Notes under the pieces: model-generated
Databases searched by the model: none
The model's input: only the letters and a program-made list of their open reading frames with translations
Told to the model about the DNA's origin: nothing
Made by a program: the position numbers and the translations under genes
Part shown: positions 1 to 5,432 of the stretch, piece by piece
Numbering within the stretch: position 1 is the first letter of the stretch
Layout of the letters: every line of letters starts with the position of its first letter
From: a bacterium
GTDB lineage: Bacteria; Patescibacteriota; Microgenomatia; UBA8517
DNA length: 5,432 nucleotides
Assembly: GCA_021824385.1 (NCBI GenBank)
Contig: JAKAKU010000078.1
Location: 1-5,432, forward strand
Reading direction: 5' to 3'

Positions 1-314
1 CTCATCCGACGGGAAGACTCTTGAATAAGAGAGAAAGCGTGAATCTTGATTGGGAAATTATTTTTGACTATGCATTGAAGAACAATAAATGGATAGAAAT
101 AAATGCCGATCCGCACCGACTTGATTTACCAGATGTTTTAGTTAAGCAGGCTGTGAAATACGGTGTGAAAATGACATTGGGTACAGATTCACATCACGTT
201 GAAGGGTTATCTAATATGAAGTTTGGCGTGTGGGTAGCGAGACGTGGCTGGGCAACTCCCAAAGACATTGTAAACACCAGCACTCTCTCAGAATTCGAAC
301 GTATGATACGATAA
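1..314 (+). CDS. polX: DNA polymerase/3'-5' exonuclease PolX, C-terminal part (PHP domain), partial
   Basis: The open frame runs in from the left edge; the first complete codon is at position 3 and the stop TAA is at 312-314, so the start lies outside the window. About 103 C-terminal residues are visible. The fragment opens with HPTGRLL, the hallmark of the PHP domain of bacterial family X polymerases. It continues with EINADPHRLDLPD and then GTDSHH, whose Asp and His residues are typical PHP metal ligands. The GWATPKDIVNT segment and a final helix are the usual PolX C-terminus. In the family, the N-terminal nucleotidyltransferase part fills short gaps in base-excision repair, and the PHP part supplies Mn/Zn-dependent 3'-5' exonuclease and AP-endonuclease activity. 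The polymerase half is not seen, so a stand-alone PHP phosphoesterase remains possible, but the motif set favours PolX. The TTG at 21 is inside the domain and is not a real start. Confidence 0.88.
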   Translation, partial: HPTGRLLNKRESVNLDWEIIFDYALKNNKWIEINADPHRLDLPDVLVKQAVKYGVKMTLGTDSHHVEGLSNMKFGVWVARRGWATPKDIVNTSTLSEFERMIR

Positions 315-319
315 CCGTA

Positions 320-328
320 TGCTAGAAT
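320..328 (+). promoter_or_regulatory. Candidate extended -10 promoter for lemA-htpX
   Basis: The sequence TG-C-TAGAAT fits an extended -10 element (TGn followed by a hexamer matching TATAAT at 5 of 6 positions). It lies in the 36-nt gap between polX and lemA. Transcription would start near 335, giving a leader of about 16 nt that still contains the ribosome site at 339-346. No good -35 hexamer lies 16-18 bp upstream, which is usual for extended -10 promoters but leaves the call weak. It overlaps the end of polX, so read-through from polX is also possible. Confidence 0.4.
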
Positions 329-338
329 ATACACAAAT

Positions 339-346
339 GGAGGTGA
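339..346 (+). promoter_or_regulatory. Strong Shine-Dalgarno site of lemA
   Basis: GGAGGTGA, a near-perfect complement to the 16S rRNA 3' end, sits 4 nt before the ATG at 351. It fixes the lemA start. It also contrasts with the htpX and gat genes, which have no recognisable site. Confidence 0.85.
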
Positions 347-350
347 TTTT

Positions 351-935
351 ATGCCACTATTAATAGTAATTGGTCTTCTGGTGCTGGTAGCCTTTTGGGG
401 TATATCCACATACAACTTTTTTGTATCAACTCAAGCTCGTGTTAAAGCTGCAATTCAAGAAATTGGCAATCAATTGAAACGTCAAGCAGATTTGATTCCG
501 AACCTTGAAGCTGCTGCAAAAGGGTACCTTACTCATGAAAAAGGAATTTTTACCGCGCTAACTGATGCTCGAAAAGATGTTTCAGCAGCCGTAAAATCTG
601 GAAATCTTCAAAAGATGTCGGATGCTGGGAGTAAAGTTGCGCAATTGTTACCTCAAATTAAGATTGCTGTTGAAAGCAATCCTGAGATTAAAGGCGCAGA
701 AGTCGTAACACCTCTCATGGAAGAACTCAGAGATACCGCTGATAAAATTATGTATTCTCGCCGTCTACTCATCGATTTAACTGCTGATTACAACGTAAAA
801 CGAGTCACGTTTCCAAGCAGTATTATTGCAAACATGGCTGGTGTTACCGAATTGAAAGGAATGATTATGGAAAATGAAGCTGACGCGAACGCCATGAGCG
901 CCGCTGATATGAAGACGCCAAAGATTTCTTTGTAA
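351..935 (+). CDS. lemA: LemA family membrane-anchored protein
   Basis: The product is 194 aa, a normal length for LemA. Residues 3-17 form one hydrophobic segment (LLIVIGLLVLVAFWG), most likely a single N-terminal membrane anchor with the rest on one face of the membrane. The LemA signature follows: a YN pair at 21-22, then NQLKRQADLIPNL at 40-52 and GYLTHEKG at 58-65. A long helical region rich in Ala, Lys and Glu comes next, and the C-terminal family block ADYNVKRVTFPS at 145-156. The biochemical role of LemA proteins is poorly defined. They form a helical bundle and are often encoded beside M48 proteases or TPM-domain proteins. Here the gene lies directly upstream of an htpX homologue with a gap of about 10 nt, so the two are probably one operon. 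The ATG start is supported by the strong Shine-Dalgarno at 339-346. Confidence 0.93.
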   Translation: MPLLIVIGLLVLVAFWGISTYNFFVSTQARVKAAIQEIGNQLKRQADLIPNLEAAAKGYLTHEKGIFTALTDARKDVSAAVKSGNLQKMSDAGSKVAQLLPQIKIAVESNPEIKGAEVVTPLMEELRDTADKIMYSRRLLIDLTADYNVKRVTFPSSIIANMAGVTELKGMIMENEADANAMSAADMKTPKISL

Positions 936-945
936 TTTGAGTTTC

Positions 946-1884
946 ATGAAAAATATTTACGAAGTTCAGTCCGCAAATAAGTGGAAAAGCCTTGCTGTTG
1001 TGGCAGGGTTTTTCCTGTTTGTGCTCGTAAGCGTATACGTATTGAGCCAAGCGATGTCTTACTATCTGGGATATGATACGGGAGGACTGGGGAGTGTAGG
1101 CCTTGCGTTTATTGTTTCAGGTTCTTTAAGTTTTGGCTCGTACTGGTTTAGTGACAAAATAGTTCTTGGATTAAGTGGAGCTCACCCAGCAAACAAAAAA
1201 CAGTATTTTGATTTTTATACCGTTACCGAAAACTTGGCAATCGGATCTGGAATTCCGATGCCTGCTCTCTACGTGATTGATGACACTGCTCCCAATGCTT
1301 TCGCAACCGGCCGTGACCCGAATCATGCCGCGGTTTGCGCAACTACCGGGATACTCCAAATATTAAACCGAACTGAACTTGAAGGAGTTATTGCACATGA
1401 ACTTACTCACGTTAGAAATTATGACACTCGGCTTATGTCTATTGTTTCTATTATGGTGGGTTCTCTGGCTCTGCTGGCTGACTGGTTACTTCGTGTGAGT
1501 TTTTGGGGTGGAGGTCGGAGACGCTCTGATGACGATAATGGTGGGCAAATGGGAGCTGTGATTATGCTTCTCGGAATCGTTTTTGCAATACTCTCTCCAA
1601 TTATTGCAACACTCATACAACTTGCCATTTCAAGACGACGGGAATTTATGGCTGATGCAGGATCGGTTGCCATTACTCGTCAGCCAAGCGGTCTCATTTC
1701 TGCTCTCAAAAAGATTTCAGCTGATCAAGAACCCCTTGAGGCTGCTAATAAGGCAACTGCTCACTTATATATTGTGAATCCGTTTAAACAGGGTGATAAG
1801 CGAGCGGTAAACTGGCTTTCTGGATTATTCAATACGCATCCGCCTGTTGCCGATCGCATTAAAGCACTCCAATCAATGGCATAG
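946..1884 (+). CDS. htpX: HtpX-like M48 family membrane zinc metalloprotease
   Basis: The product is 312 aa from the ATG chosen here, within the range of HtpX homologues. HELTH at 151-155 is the zincin HExxH motif (zinc ligands H151 and H155, catalytic E152). E233 in RRREFMADAGS is the expected third ligand. The TAPNAFATGRDP block at 114-125 and the late NTHPPVADRI at 296-305 are typical of HtpX. Four hydrophobic segments are visible, near 17-34, 48-68, 162-182 and 202-228, giving an integral membrane enzyme with a cytoplasmic active site. A charged linker, GGGRRRSDDDNGG at 188-200, separates the catalytic half from the last membrane segment. HtpX degrades damaged or misfolded membrane proteins. 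The gene follows lemA by 10 nt. An alternative TTG start at 937, 1 nt after the lemA stop, would add three residues. Neither start has a clear ribosome site; I prefer ATG because MKNIYEVQSANK aligns with usual HtpX N-termini. Confidence 0.93.
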   Translation: MKNIYEVQSANKWKSLAVVAGFFLFVLVSVYVLSQAMSYYLGYDTGGLGSVGLAFIVSGSLSFGSYWFSDKIVLGLSGAHPANKKQYFDFYTVTENLAIGSGIPMPALYVIDDTAPNAFATGRDPNHAAVCATTGILQILNRTELEGVIAHELTHVRNYDTRLMSIVSIMVGSLALLADWLLRVSFWGGGRRRSDDDNGGQMGAVIMLLGIVFAILSPIIATLIQLAISRRREFMADAGSVAITRQPSGLISALKKISADQEPLEAANKATAHLYIVNPFKQGDKRAVNWLSGLFNTHPPVADRIKALQSMA

Positions 1885-1887
1885 GGC

Positions 1888-1919
1888 AAAAAAATGGGCG
1901 AGGCTCTAAAAGCCCCGCC
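1888..1919 (-). terminator. Intrinsic terminator of the minus-strand small gene
   Basis: Read on the minus strand, a GC-rich hairpin (GGCGGGGCT, loop TTTAG, AGCCTCGCC; nine positions with one mismatch in the middle) at 1919-1897 is followed by CA and then seven T at 1894-1888. This is a standard Rho-independent terminator, placed 9 nt past the TAA of the small gene and ending just after the htpX stop. On the plus strand the hairpin is followed by AAACGC without a T-tract, so it should not terminate htpX transcripts efficiently by this mechanism. Confidence 0.8.
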
Positions 1920-1928
1920 AAACGCTAA

Positions 1929-2222
1929 TTATCCAAGATAGTGGTATTCATGGGAATTTGTGTCCCGGAATCCAAATGCAGAAACAGTGATCAGTGCTTG
2001 CGAATCTAGGCTTGGAGGGGCGTCGGGAATTTCGACTGCTACCAAAAAATCTCCTCTTTGATCCGCCTCGACATCGTAGACGTTCGAGGAAACGTTGCTG
2101 GGAATTACTTTGACAGTAACCTTGACTTTGCCAAAAGACAAAGCCTTTCCTTCGACAAAAACAGTGTCACCTCCGTGTACATTCTCTTTTTCATCCCATA
2201 CAACTTCTGGTTTTTCTGACAT
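1929..2222 (-). CDS. Hypothetical small beta-rich (possibly Ig-like) protein
   Basis: I do not recognise this 97-aa protein at family level. It begins MSEKPEVVWDEKENVH and shows alternating polar/hydrophobic stretches consistent with five to seven beta strands: GDTVFVEGKAL (18-28), KVKVTVKVI (32-40), VYDVEAD (48-54), GDFLVAVEIPD (57-67), ALITVSAFGF (76-85) and a terminal HEYHYLG. The order (G-D-x-V-x-V-x-G-x-A, then V-x-V-x-V, then D-x-x-G-x-F-x-V-x-V-x-x-P, then V-x-A) resembles bacterial Ig-like or Ig-related beta-sandwich repeats. That is a pattern impression, not a confirmed homology. There is no signal peptide, membrane segment or cysteine, so it is probably cytoplasmic and soluble. The start at 2222 is chosen because AAGGAGG lies 5 nt upstream; the in-frame ATG at 2255 overlaps the -10 box. 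The gene is monocistronic, convergent with htpX and divergent from gatC, with its own promoter and terminator. That it is a gene is well supported; its function is unknown. Confidence 0.82.
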   Translation of the reverse strand: MSEKPEVVWDEKENVHGGDTVFVEGKALSFGKVKVTVKVIPSNVSSNVYDVEADQRGDFLVAVEIPDAPPSLDSQALITVSAFGFRDTNSHEYHYLG

Positions 2223-2227
2223 GGAAG

Positions 2228-2234
2228 CCTCCTT
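2228..2234 (-). promoter_or_regulatory. Shine-Dalgarno site deciding the small gene's start
   Basis: On the minus strand AAGGAGG stands 5 nt before the ATG at 2222. It selects this codon over the in-frame ATG eleven codons upstream (2255), which has no ribosome site. Confidence 0.85.
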
Positions 2235-2253
2235 AACTATCAATGGACAAGAC

Positions 2254-2282
2254 ATTTTACCCTATAGGTAGGTATTACTCAA
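2254..2282 (-). promoter_or_regulatory. Sigma-70-type promoter of the small minus-strand gene
   Basis: On the minus strand a -35 hexamer TTGAGT (2282-2277, 4 of 6 matches to TTGACA) and a -10 hexamer TAAAAT (2259-2254, 5 of 6 matches to TATAAT) are separated by exactly 17 bp. Transcription would begin near 2247, leaving a leader of about 25 nt that includes the ribosome site at 2234-2228. The promoter occupies much of the gap to gatC, which is transcribed in the opposite direction. Confidence 0.65.
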
Positions 2283-2324
2283 CTCAATCTGGAAATTGTA
2301 TCCACTTCCCGCTACTATATGGCT

Positions 2325-2627
2325 ATGGCTCTTTCCCACGACGAAGTTCTTCACTTAGCGAAATTATCTAAACTTACTCTTTCCTCAGAAGAGGTTCTGC
2401 ATTTCGCTGATCAACTTACTCCAGTTGTGGACTATTTTCGTGAGCTCAATGAAATTGATACCAGCAATGTGCCTGAAACTAGCCAAACAACAGGACTCGT
2501 TGACGTATTACGAACTGATGAGGTAGATGCTTCTTGGGTATTGAGCCAAGAGGAAGCCCTTTCACAAGCCTTAAAAACACATAATGGCTATTTTGTTGTA
2601 CCTGCAATTTTTACGCGAACTTCATGA
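2325..2627 (+). CDS. gatC: Aspartyl/glutamyl-tRNA amidotransferase subunit C (GatC)
   Basis: The product is 100 aa from the second ATG, typical for GatC. The N-terminal helix MALSHDEVLHLAKLSKLTL, the central block QLTPVVDYFRELNEIDTSNV (near 30-49), the TSQTTGLVDVLRTDEV stretch and the C-terminal NGYFVVPAI are all diagnostic. GatC is a small scaffold that wraps around GatA and GatB and stabilises the GatCAB complex, which amidates Glu-tRNA(Gln) and/or Asp-tRNA(Asn) in the cytoplasm. It is first in the operon, and its TGA overlaps the gatA ATG (ATGA at 2624-2627). An ATG at 2319 is also in frame and would add MA. I prefer 2325 because MALSxxEV is the common GatC beginning. Neither start has a Shine-Dalgarno, and no good -35/-10 pair was found upstream. 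Confidence 0.95.
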   Translation: MALSHDEVLHLAKLSKLTLSSEEVLHFADQLTPVVDYFRELNEIDTSNVPETSQTTGLVDVLRTDEVDASWVLSQEEALSQALKTHNGYFVVPAIFTRTS

Positions 2628-4027
2628 ACATTCCTCTTTCCATTTCTGAAGTCCAGAACGATTTAGTACAGAAAAAGTATTCATGCGTGAATCTCGTTGA
2701 ACACTATCTCTCGGAAATAAATACTCAGAACAAAACGCTGAATGCCTTTCTAACCGTAACTGACGAATACGCATACACAAAAGCAAAAGAACTCGACCGA
2801 GTGATTACAGATAACCCTCATGCGATAAAAGAGTTTCCCTTGCTTGGAATGGTTGTGTCAATAAAAGATATTTATTTAACGAAAGGAATTCGCACAACCG
2901 CTGCTTCTAAAGTTCTGGAGAGTTTTGTTCCACAGTATTCGTCAACAGTAGTTGAGCGACTTGAAAGTGCTGGGGCCATAATAATTGGAAAAACCAATTG
3001 TGATGCATGGGCGCATGGCGCAAGTGGAGAAAACTCAGACTTCGGTGCCACCAAAAACCCCTGGAATACAGAATTTGTTCCGGGTGGATCATCGAGTGGT
3101 TCGGCTGTGTCGGTTGCAAGTGGGTTGAGCTTCGCATCGATGGGCACTGATACAGGAGGATCTATTCGATTGCCCGCAAGTTTTACCAACGTTGTGGGAT
3201 TCAAGCCCACCTACGGAGTTGTTCCGAGATATGGGGTTATCTCGATGGCGAGTTCACTTGACTCAATGGGCCACTTTACCAAAACCGTAGAAGACAGTGA
3301 AAAAATATTTGCGGTAACGAGGGGTGTGGATGGCCGTGACAGTACTGTCGTAAATCATTCCTATAAAGCAGTCTCTCCCACTCAAAAATTTAGAATTGGT
3401 ATGCCCAAAGAATATTTTGCTAAAGGACTATCACCTGAAATTGAACAAAAAGTGAGAGCAGCTGCGCAAGAATTTGAAAAAATGGGGATTGAACTTGTGG
3501 AGGTGTCACTTCCGCACACAAAATATGCAATTTCGGTGTATTACATTGTGCAACCTGCAGAAGTTTCGTCAAATCTTGGACGATTTGATGGAATTCGTTT
3601 TGGCAATAATCGCGATAGTTTTGGAGAAGAAGCGAAGCGACGCATAATGCTTGGGACGTATGTGCTTTCGAGCGGGTACTACGACGCCTATTATGGAAAG
3701 GCAATGAAGGTAAGAAGCCTTGTTATCAAAGATTTTGATGATGCATTTAGTTCTGTCGATGCCATTTTGGCACCAGTTTCGCCGAGTCTTCCGTTTAAGA
3801 TTGGGGAGAAGTCAGATGATCCGCTCCAAATGTATTTGGCTGACATTTATACTGTTGCTGCAAATCTAGCGGGAATTCCGGGACTTGCACTCCCAGCGGG
3901 ATTTAGTGAAAGTGGTCTCCCAATTGGGTTTCAGCTTCTCGGCAAACGATTTAGCGAACCAACCCTTTTTGAACTAGGAAAAAAATATCAAGCTGTTACC
4001 GATTGGCACACTAAAAAACCATCATGA
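2624..4027 (+). CDS. gatA: Aspartyl/glutamyl-tRNA amidotransferase subunit A (GatA)
   Basis: The product is a 467-aa amidase-signature protein, the glutaminase of GatCAB. It releases ammonia from Gln (or Asn), which is channelled to GatB for the tRNA-bound acid. The Ser-cisSer-Lys triad is intact: K81 in VSIKDIYL, S156 in the GGSSSGS loop (154-160), and nucleophile S180 in GTDTGGSIRLPA (174-185). These match K79, S154 and S178 of the Staphylococcus aureus enzyme with a constant offset of two. YYIVQPAEVSSNL (306-318), the KRR at 338-340 and D407 in DDPLQMYLADIYT fall where glutamine-recognition residues lie in the family. The protein is somewhat short: between FDGIRFG (321-327) and FGEEAKRRIMLGTY (333-346) only five residues remain, where typical GatA has about 18 more, including a YKxSRxEG-like stretch. 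The start overlaps the gatC stop, and the stop overlaps the start of the downstream transporter gene. Confidence 0.97.
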   Translation: MNIPLSISEVQNDLVQKKYSCVNLVEHYLSEINTQNKTLNAFLTVTDEYAYTKAKELDRVITDNPHAIKEFPLLGMVVSIKDIYLTKGIRTTAASKVLESFVPQYSSTVVERLESAGAIIIGKTNCDAWAHGASGENSDFGATKNPWNTEFVPGGSSSGSAVSVASGLSFASMGTDTGGSIRLPASFTNVVGFKPTYGVVPRYGVISMASSLDSMGHFTKTVEDSEKIFAVTRGVDGRDSTVVNHSYKAVSPTQKFRIGMPKEYFAKGLSPEIEQKVRAAAQEFEKMGIELVEVSLPHTKYAISVYYIVQPAEVSSNLGRFDGIRFGNNRDSFGEEAKRRIMLGTYVLSSGYYDAYYGKAMKVRSLVIKDFDDAFSSVDAILAPVSPSLPFKIGEKSDDPLQMYLADIYTVAANLAGIPGLALPAGFSESGLPIGFQLLGKRFSEPTLFELGKKYQAVTDWHTKKPS

Positions 4028-5265
4028 AAAGGCTTATTAAAAACAAATACTTTTTAGCGCTCTTTGGCTCGCAAGTGTCGAGCTTACTCACTATCAACTT
4101 ACTCAATTTTCTTGTTATTGTGCGCATATTCGAACAAACAAACTCAAGTATTGCGTCTTCATTTATTTGGGTAGCTTATGCAGTTCCAGCAATTGTTGTT
4201 GGCCCATTTGCCGCGGCAGCAGTAGACATTTTTGACCGTCGAAAGATTCTCATATTTAGTAATTTAGGACAAGCGCTTATTGTGTTTTTCTACGCATTTT
4301 TCTACTCTCGTTTCTTATATTTGTCATATGGAGTGATATCTGTTTATTCCCTCATTAACCAACTGTATGTGCCGGCAGAAACGGCGTTTTTGACAAAAGT
4401 TGTTAAAAAAGAAGATTTGGTTGCCGCGAACAGTGTTTTCTTTGTATCGCAGCAGTGCGCCACAATTGTTGCGTTTGGACTCGCGGGGATTGCCAATGAA
4501 TTACTGGGCTTTAAGGTAACCGCAATTGTAGCCTCACTGTTTCTTTTCGCTGCAGCCGCCGCAACCTACTTTTTACCCACCCAAAAAACACCAGGTTTAA
4601 TTCACGGTGAGAACTGGGAAGAAAAAGTTTGGAAGTTTTTGAGCCATATGAAAGGCGGCTTTGAGTTTATTCGGAAAAATTCTGTTATTTTGTATCCGTT
4701 TATATTTTTGGTGTGGCTGCAGGTTTCAATGTCGGTTCTTGTGGTGAATTTACCCGCCATTGCAACTGAAATTGTACTGACAAAGCCGGCTCTTGCAGGC
4801 CCACTGGTGGTGCTTCCGGCTGGTGCGGGAGCAATAATTGGAACACTTGTTGTCACCAAACTTGCACAAAGAAAGTTTAGAAAAAAGGTGATTATTCAAA
4901 CAGGGCTTATTACCCTAACCAGTGCGTTTTTGGGGGTTTCGATTTTACTTCCCATATTGCCATTTTGGATTGGACGATTTGTTCTGGTGATTTTGTTTGT
5001 AGGAGCAGGCGGTGCGTTTGTGTCAACACTCGTGCCAACAATTACCTTCCTTCAAGAAAAAACACCGAAAGAAATGGCTGGTCGTGTGTTTGGTAACTTT
5101 TGGTTTGTCACGACAGCTTTAACGGTGCTCCCCGTAATTTTTGCGGCTACCATCACTGAACTTTTAGGTGCCCGCCTCATGCTTATGGGGCTTGGACTGG
5201 CCACACTTTTTGTATACCTTGTTTCGGAATATCATATTGTCAGAAAACAAATCATTACCAACTAA
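4024..5265 (+). CDS. Major facilitator superfamily transporter (MFS_3/efflux-like)
   Basis: The 413-aa protein is strongly hydrophobic with about 10-12 membrane spans. It has two halves separated by a hydrophilic loop near 185-218 ([20 protein letters not shown] and onward). The loop between spans 2 and 3 carries a motif-A-like sequence, [15 protein letters not shown] (60-74), with the expected acidic residue D68 and basic residues R72-K74. [23 protein letters not shown] (115-137) and [11 protein letters not shown] (347-357) resemble the conserved loops of the EntS/macrolide-efflux type (MFS_3) family. These are proton-driven exporters of drugs, siderophores or other small molecules; the substrate cannot be deduced. 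The ATG overlaps the gatA stop (ATGA at 4024-4027), and the TAA is 1 nt before the gatB ATG. It is therefore co-transcribed with, and probably translationally coupled to, the amidotransferase genes. No Shine-Dalgarno is visible. No functional link to tRNA amidation is known to me. Confidence 0.9.
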   Translation: MKRLIKNKYFLALFGSQVSSLLTINLLNFLVIVRIFEQTNSSIASSFIWVAYAVPAIVVGPFAAAAVDIFDRRKILIFSNLGQALIVFFYAFFYSRFLYLSYGVISVYSLINQLYVPAETAFLTKVVKKEDLVAANSVFFVSQQCATIVAFGLAGIANELLGFKVTAIVASLFLFAAAAATYFLPTQKTPGLIHGENWEEKVWKFLSHMKGGFEFIRKNSVILYPFIFLVWLQVSMSVLVVNLPAIATEIVLTKPALAGPLVVLPAGAGAIIGTLVVTKLAQRKFRKKVIIQTGLITLTSAFLGVSILLPILPFWIGRFVLVILFVGAGGAFVSTLVPTITFLQEKTPKEMAGRVFGNFWFVTTALTVLPVIFAATITELLGARLMLMGLGLATLFVYLVSEYHIVRKQIITN

Positions 5266-5266
5266 T

Positions 5267-5432
5267 ATGTCAAAGTACACACCAATAATTGGATTAGAAG
5301 TTCACATAGAACAAAACACAAAAACAAAGATGTTTTGTGGATGCTCTGCGGACCACTTTCTTGTCGCACCAAACACCAATACCTGTCCCGTTTGTTTAGG
5401 GCTGCCTGGCGCATTACCATTTGCGAATGAAC
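5267..5432 (+). CDS. gatB: Aspartyl/glutamyl-tRNA amidotransferase subunit B (GatB), N-terminal part, partial
   Basis: The frame begins with ATG at 5267, 1 nt after the transporter's TAA, and runs off the right edge after 55 codons. The opening [20 protein letters not shown] and the block [18 protein letters not shown] (38-55) are the unmistakable GatB N-terminus. C24, C26, C40 and C43 form the CxC plus CxxC zinc site of the family, and all are present. GatB binds the misacylated tRNA, phosphorylates the carboxyl group of Glu or Asp with ATP, and uses ammonia from GatA to form Gln or Asn. The kinase residues, cradle domain and tRNA-binding tail lie beyond the window. No ribosome site is visible, so translation probably re-initiates after the transporter gene. 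Confidence 0.96.
   Translation, partial: MSKYTPIIGLEVHIEQNTKTKMFCGCSADHFLVAPNTNTCPVCLGLPGALPFANE

Noticed and set aside
21..314. A complete 97-aa gene starting at TTG 21
   Set aside because: The frame is open to the left edge and the HPTGRLL motif of PolX lies upstream of this TTG, so this is the tail of a larger gene.
937..945. TTG start for htpX three codons upstream of the ATG
   Set aside because: It has no ribosome site and offers no N-terminal conservation I recognise. ATG at 946 gives a standard HtpX beginning, although TTG right after the lemA stop cannot be fully excluded.
1419..1777. Open frames on both strands inside htpX
   Set aside because: They overlap the conserved HtpX coding frame entirely and show no recognisable domain or start signal.
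1897..1919. Hairpin as an intrinsic terminator for lemA-htpX (plus strand)
   Set aside because: The plus-strand sequence after the stem is AAACGCTAATT with no T-tract.
2244..2278. TGGACA (2244-2249) and TATTAC (2273-2278) as a plus-strand gatC promoter
   Set aside because: The spacing is 23 bp, too long for a sigma-70-type promoter, and the alternative TATAGG gives only 13 bp.
2872..3704. Long minus-strand open frames opposite gatA
   Set aside because: They are antisense shadows of a well-conserved gene, with compositions unlike real proteins and no ribosome sites.
1..5432. CRISPR array, insertion sequence, tRNA/rRNA or toxin-antitoxin pair
   Set aside because: No regularly spaced repeats, transposase motifs, tRNA-like cloverleaf or adjacent small toxin-antitoxin genes were found by reading both strands. 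All intergenic gaps are under about 110 nt.

Overview
The window looks like a stretch of chromosome from a small-genome bacterium, most likely a member of Patescibacteria (Candidate Phyla Radiation, Parcubacteria-like). This is an inference from gene content and style: short intergenic gaps, a PolX/LemA/HtpX/GatCAB gene set, and genes chained by ATGA overlaps. The standard genetic code fits. TGA acts as a stop in gatC and gatA, no conserved glycine is encoded by TGA, and Trp uses TGG, which argues against the recoded Gracilibacteria/SR1 lineages. No phage, transposon, CRISPR array, tRNA or rRNA is visible.

Left part (1-1884, + strand): the C-terminal end of a PolX-type DNA polymerase (its PHP nuclease domain) enters from the left edge. 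After a 36-nt gap carrying a plausible extended -10 promoter and a strong Shine-Dalgarno, a two-gene unit follows. It encodes a LemA-family membrane-anchored coiled-coil protein and an HtpX-like M48 membrane zinc protease. These two are recurrent partners and are probably co-transcribed for membrane-protein quality control.

Middle (1885-2324): a small minus-strand gene of 97 codons converges on htpX. It has a complete transcription unit visible by eye: a -35/-10 pair with 17-bp spacing, an AAGGAGG ribosome site, and a hairpin plus T-tract terminator between the convergent stop codons. The product is an all-beta, Ig-like-looking protein without a signal peptide. Its function is unknown.

Right part (2325-5432, + strand): a tightly packed tRNA amidotransferase operon, gatC-gatA-(MFS transporter)-gatB, with gatB cut by the right edge. 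GatCAB converts Glu-tRNA(Gln) and/or Asp-tRNA(Asn) to the amidated forms. The odd feature is a 413-aa major facilitator efflux-type transporter placed between gatA and gatB, joined by an ATGA overlap on one side and a 1-nt gap on the other. GatA also appears to lack a stretch of about 18 residues present in ordinary GatA.

I see no convincing new multi-gene system. The points most worth a second look are the transporter embedded in the gat operon, the GatA deletion, the orphan Ig-like small protein with its own regulatory signals, and the absence of Shine-Dalgarno sequences throughout the gat operon.
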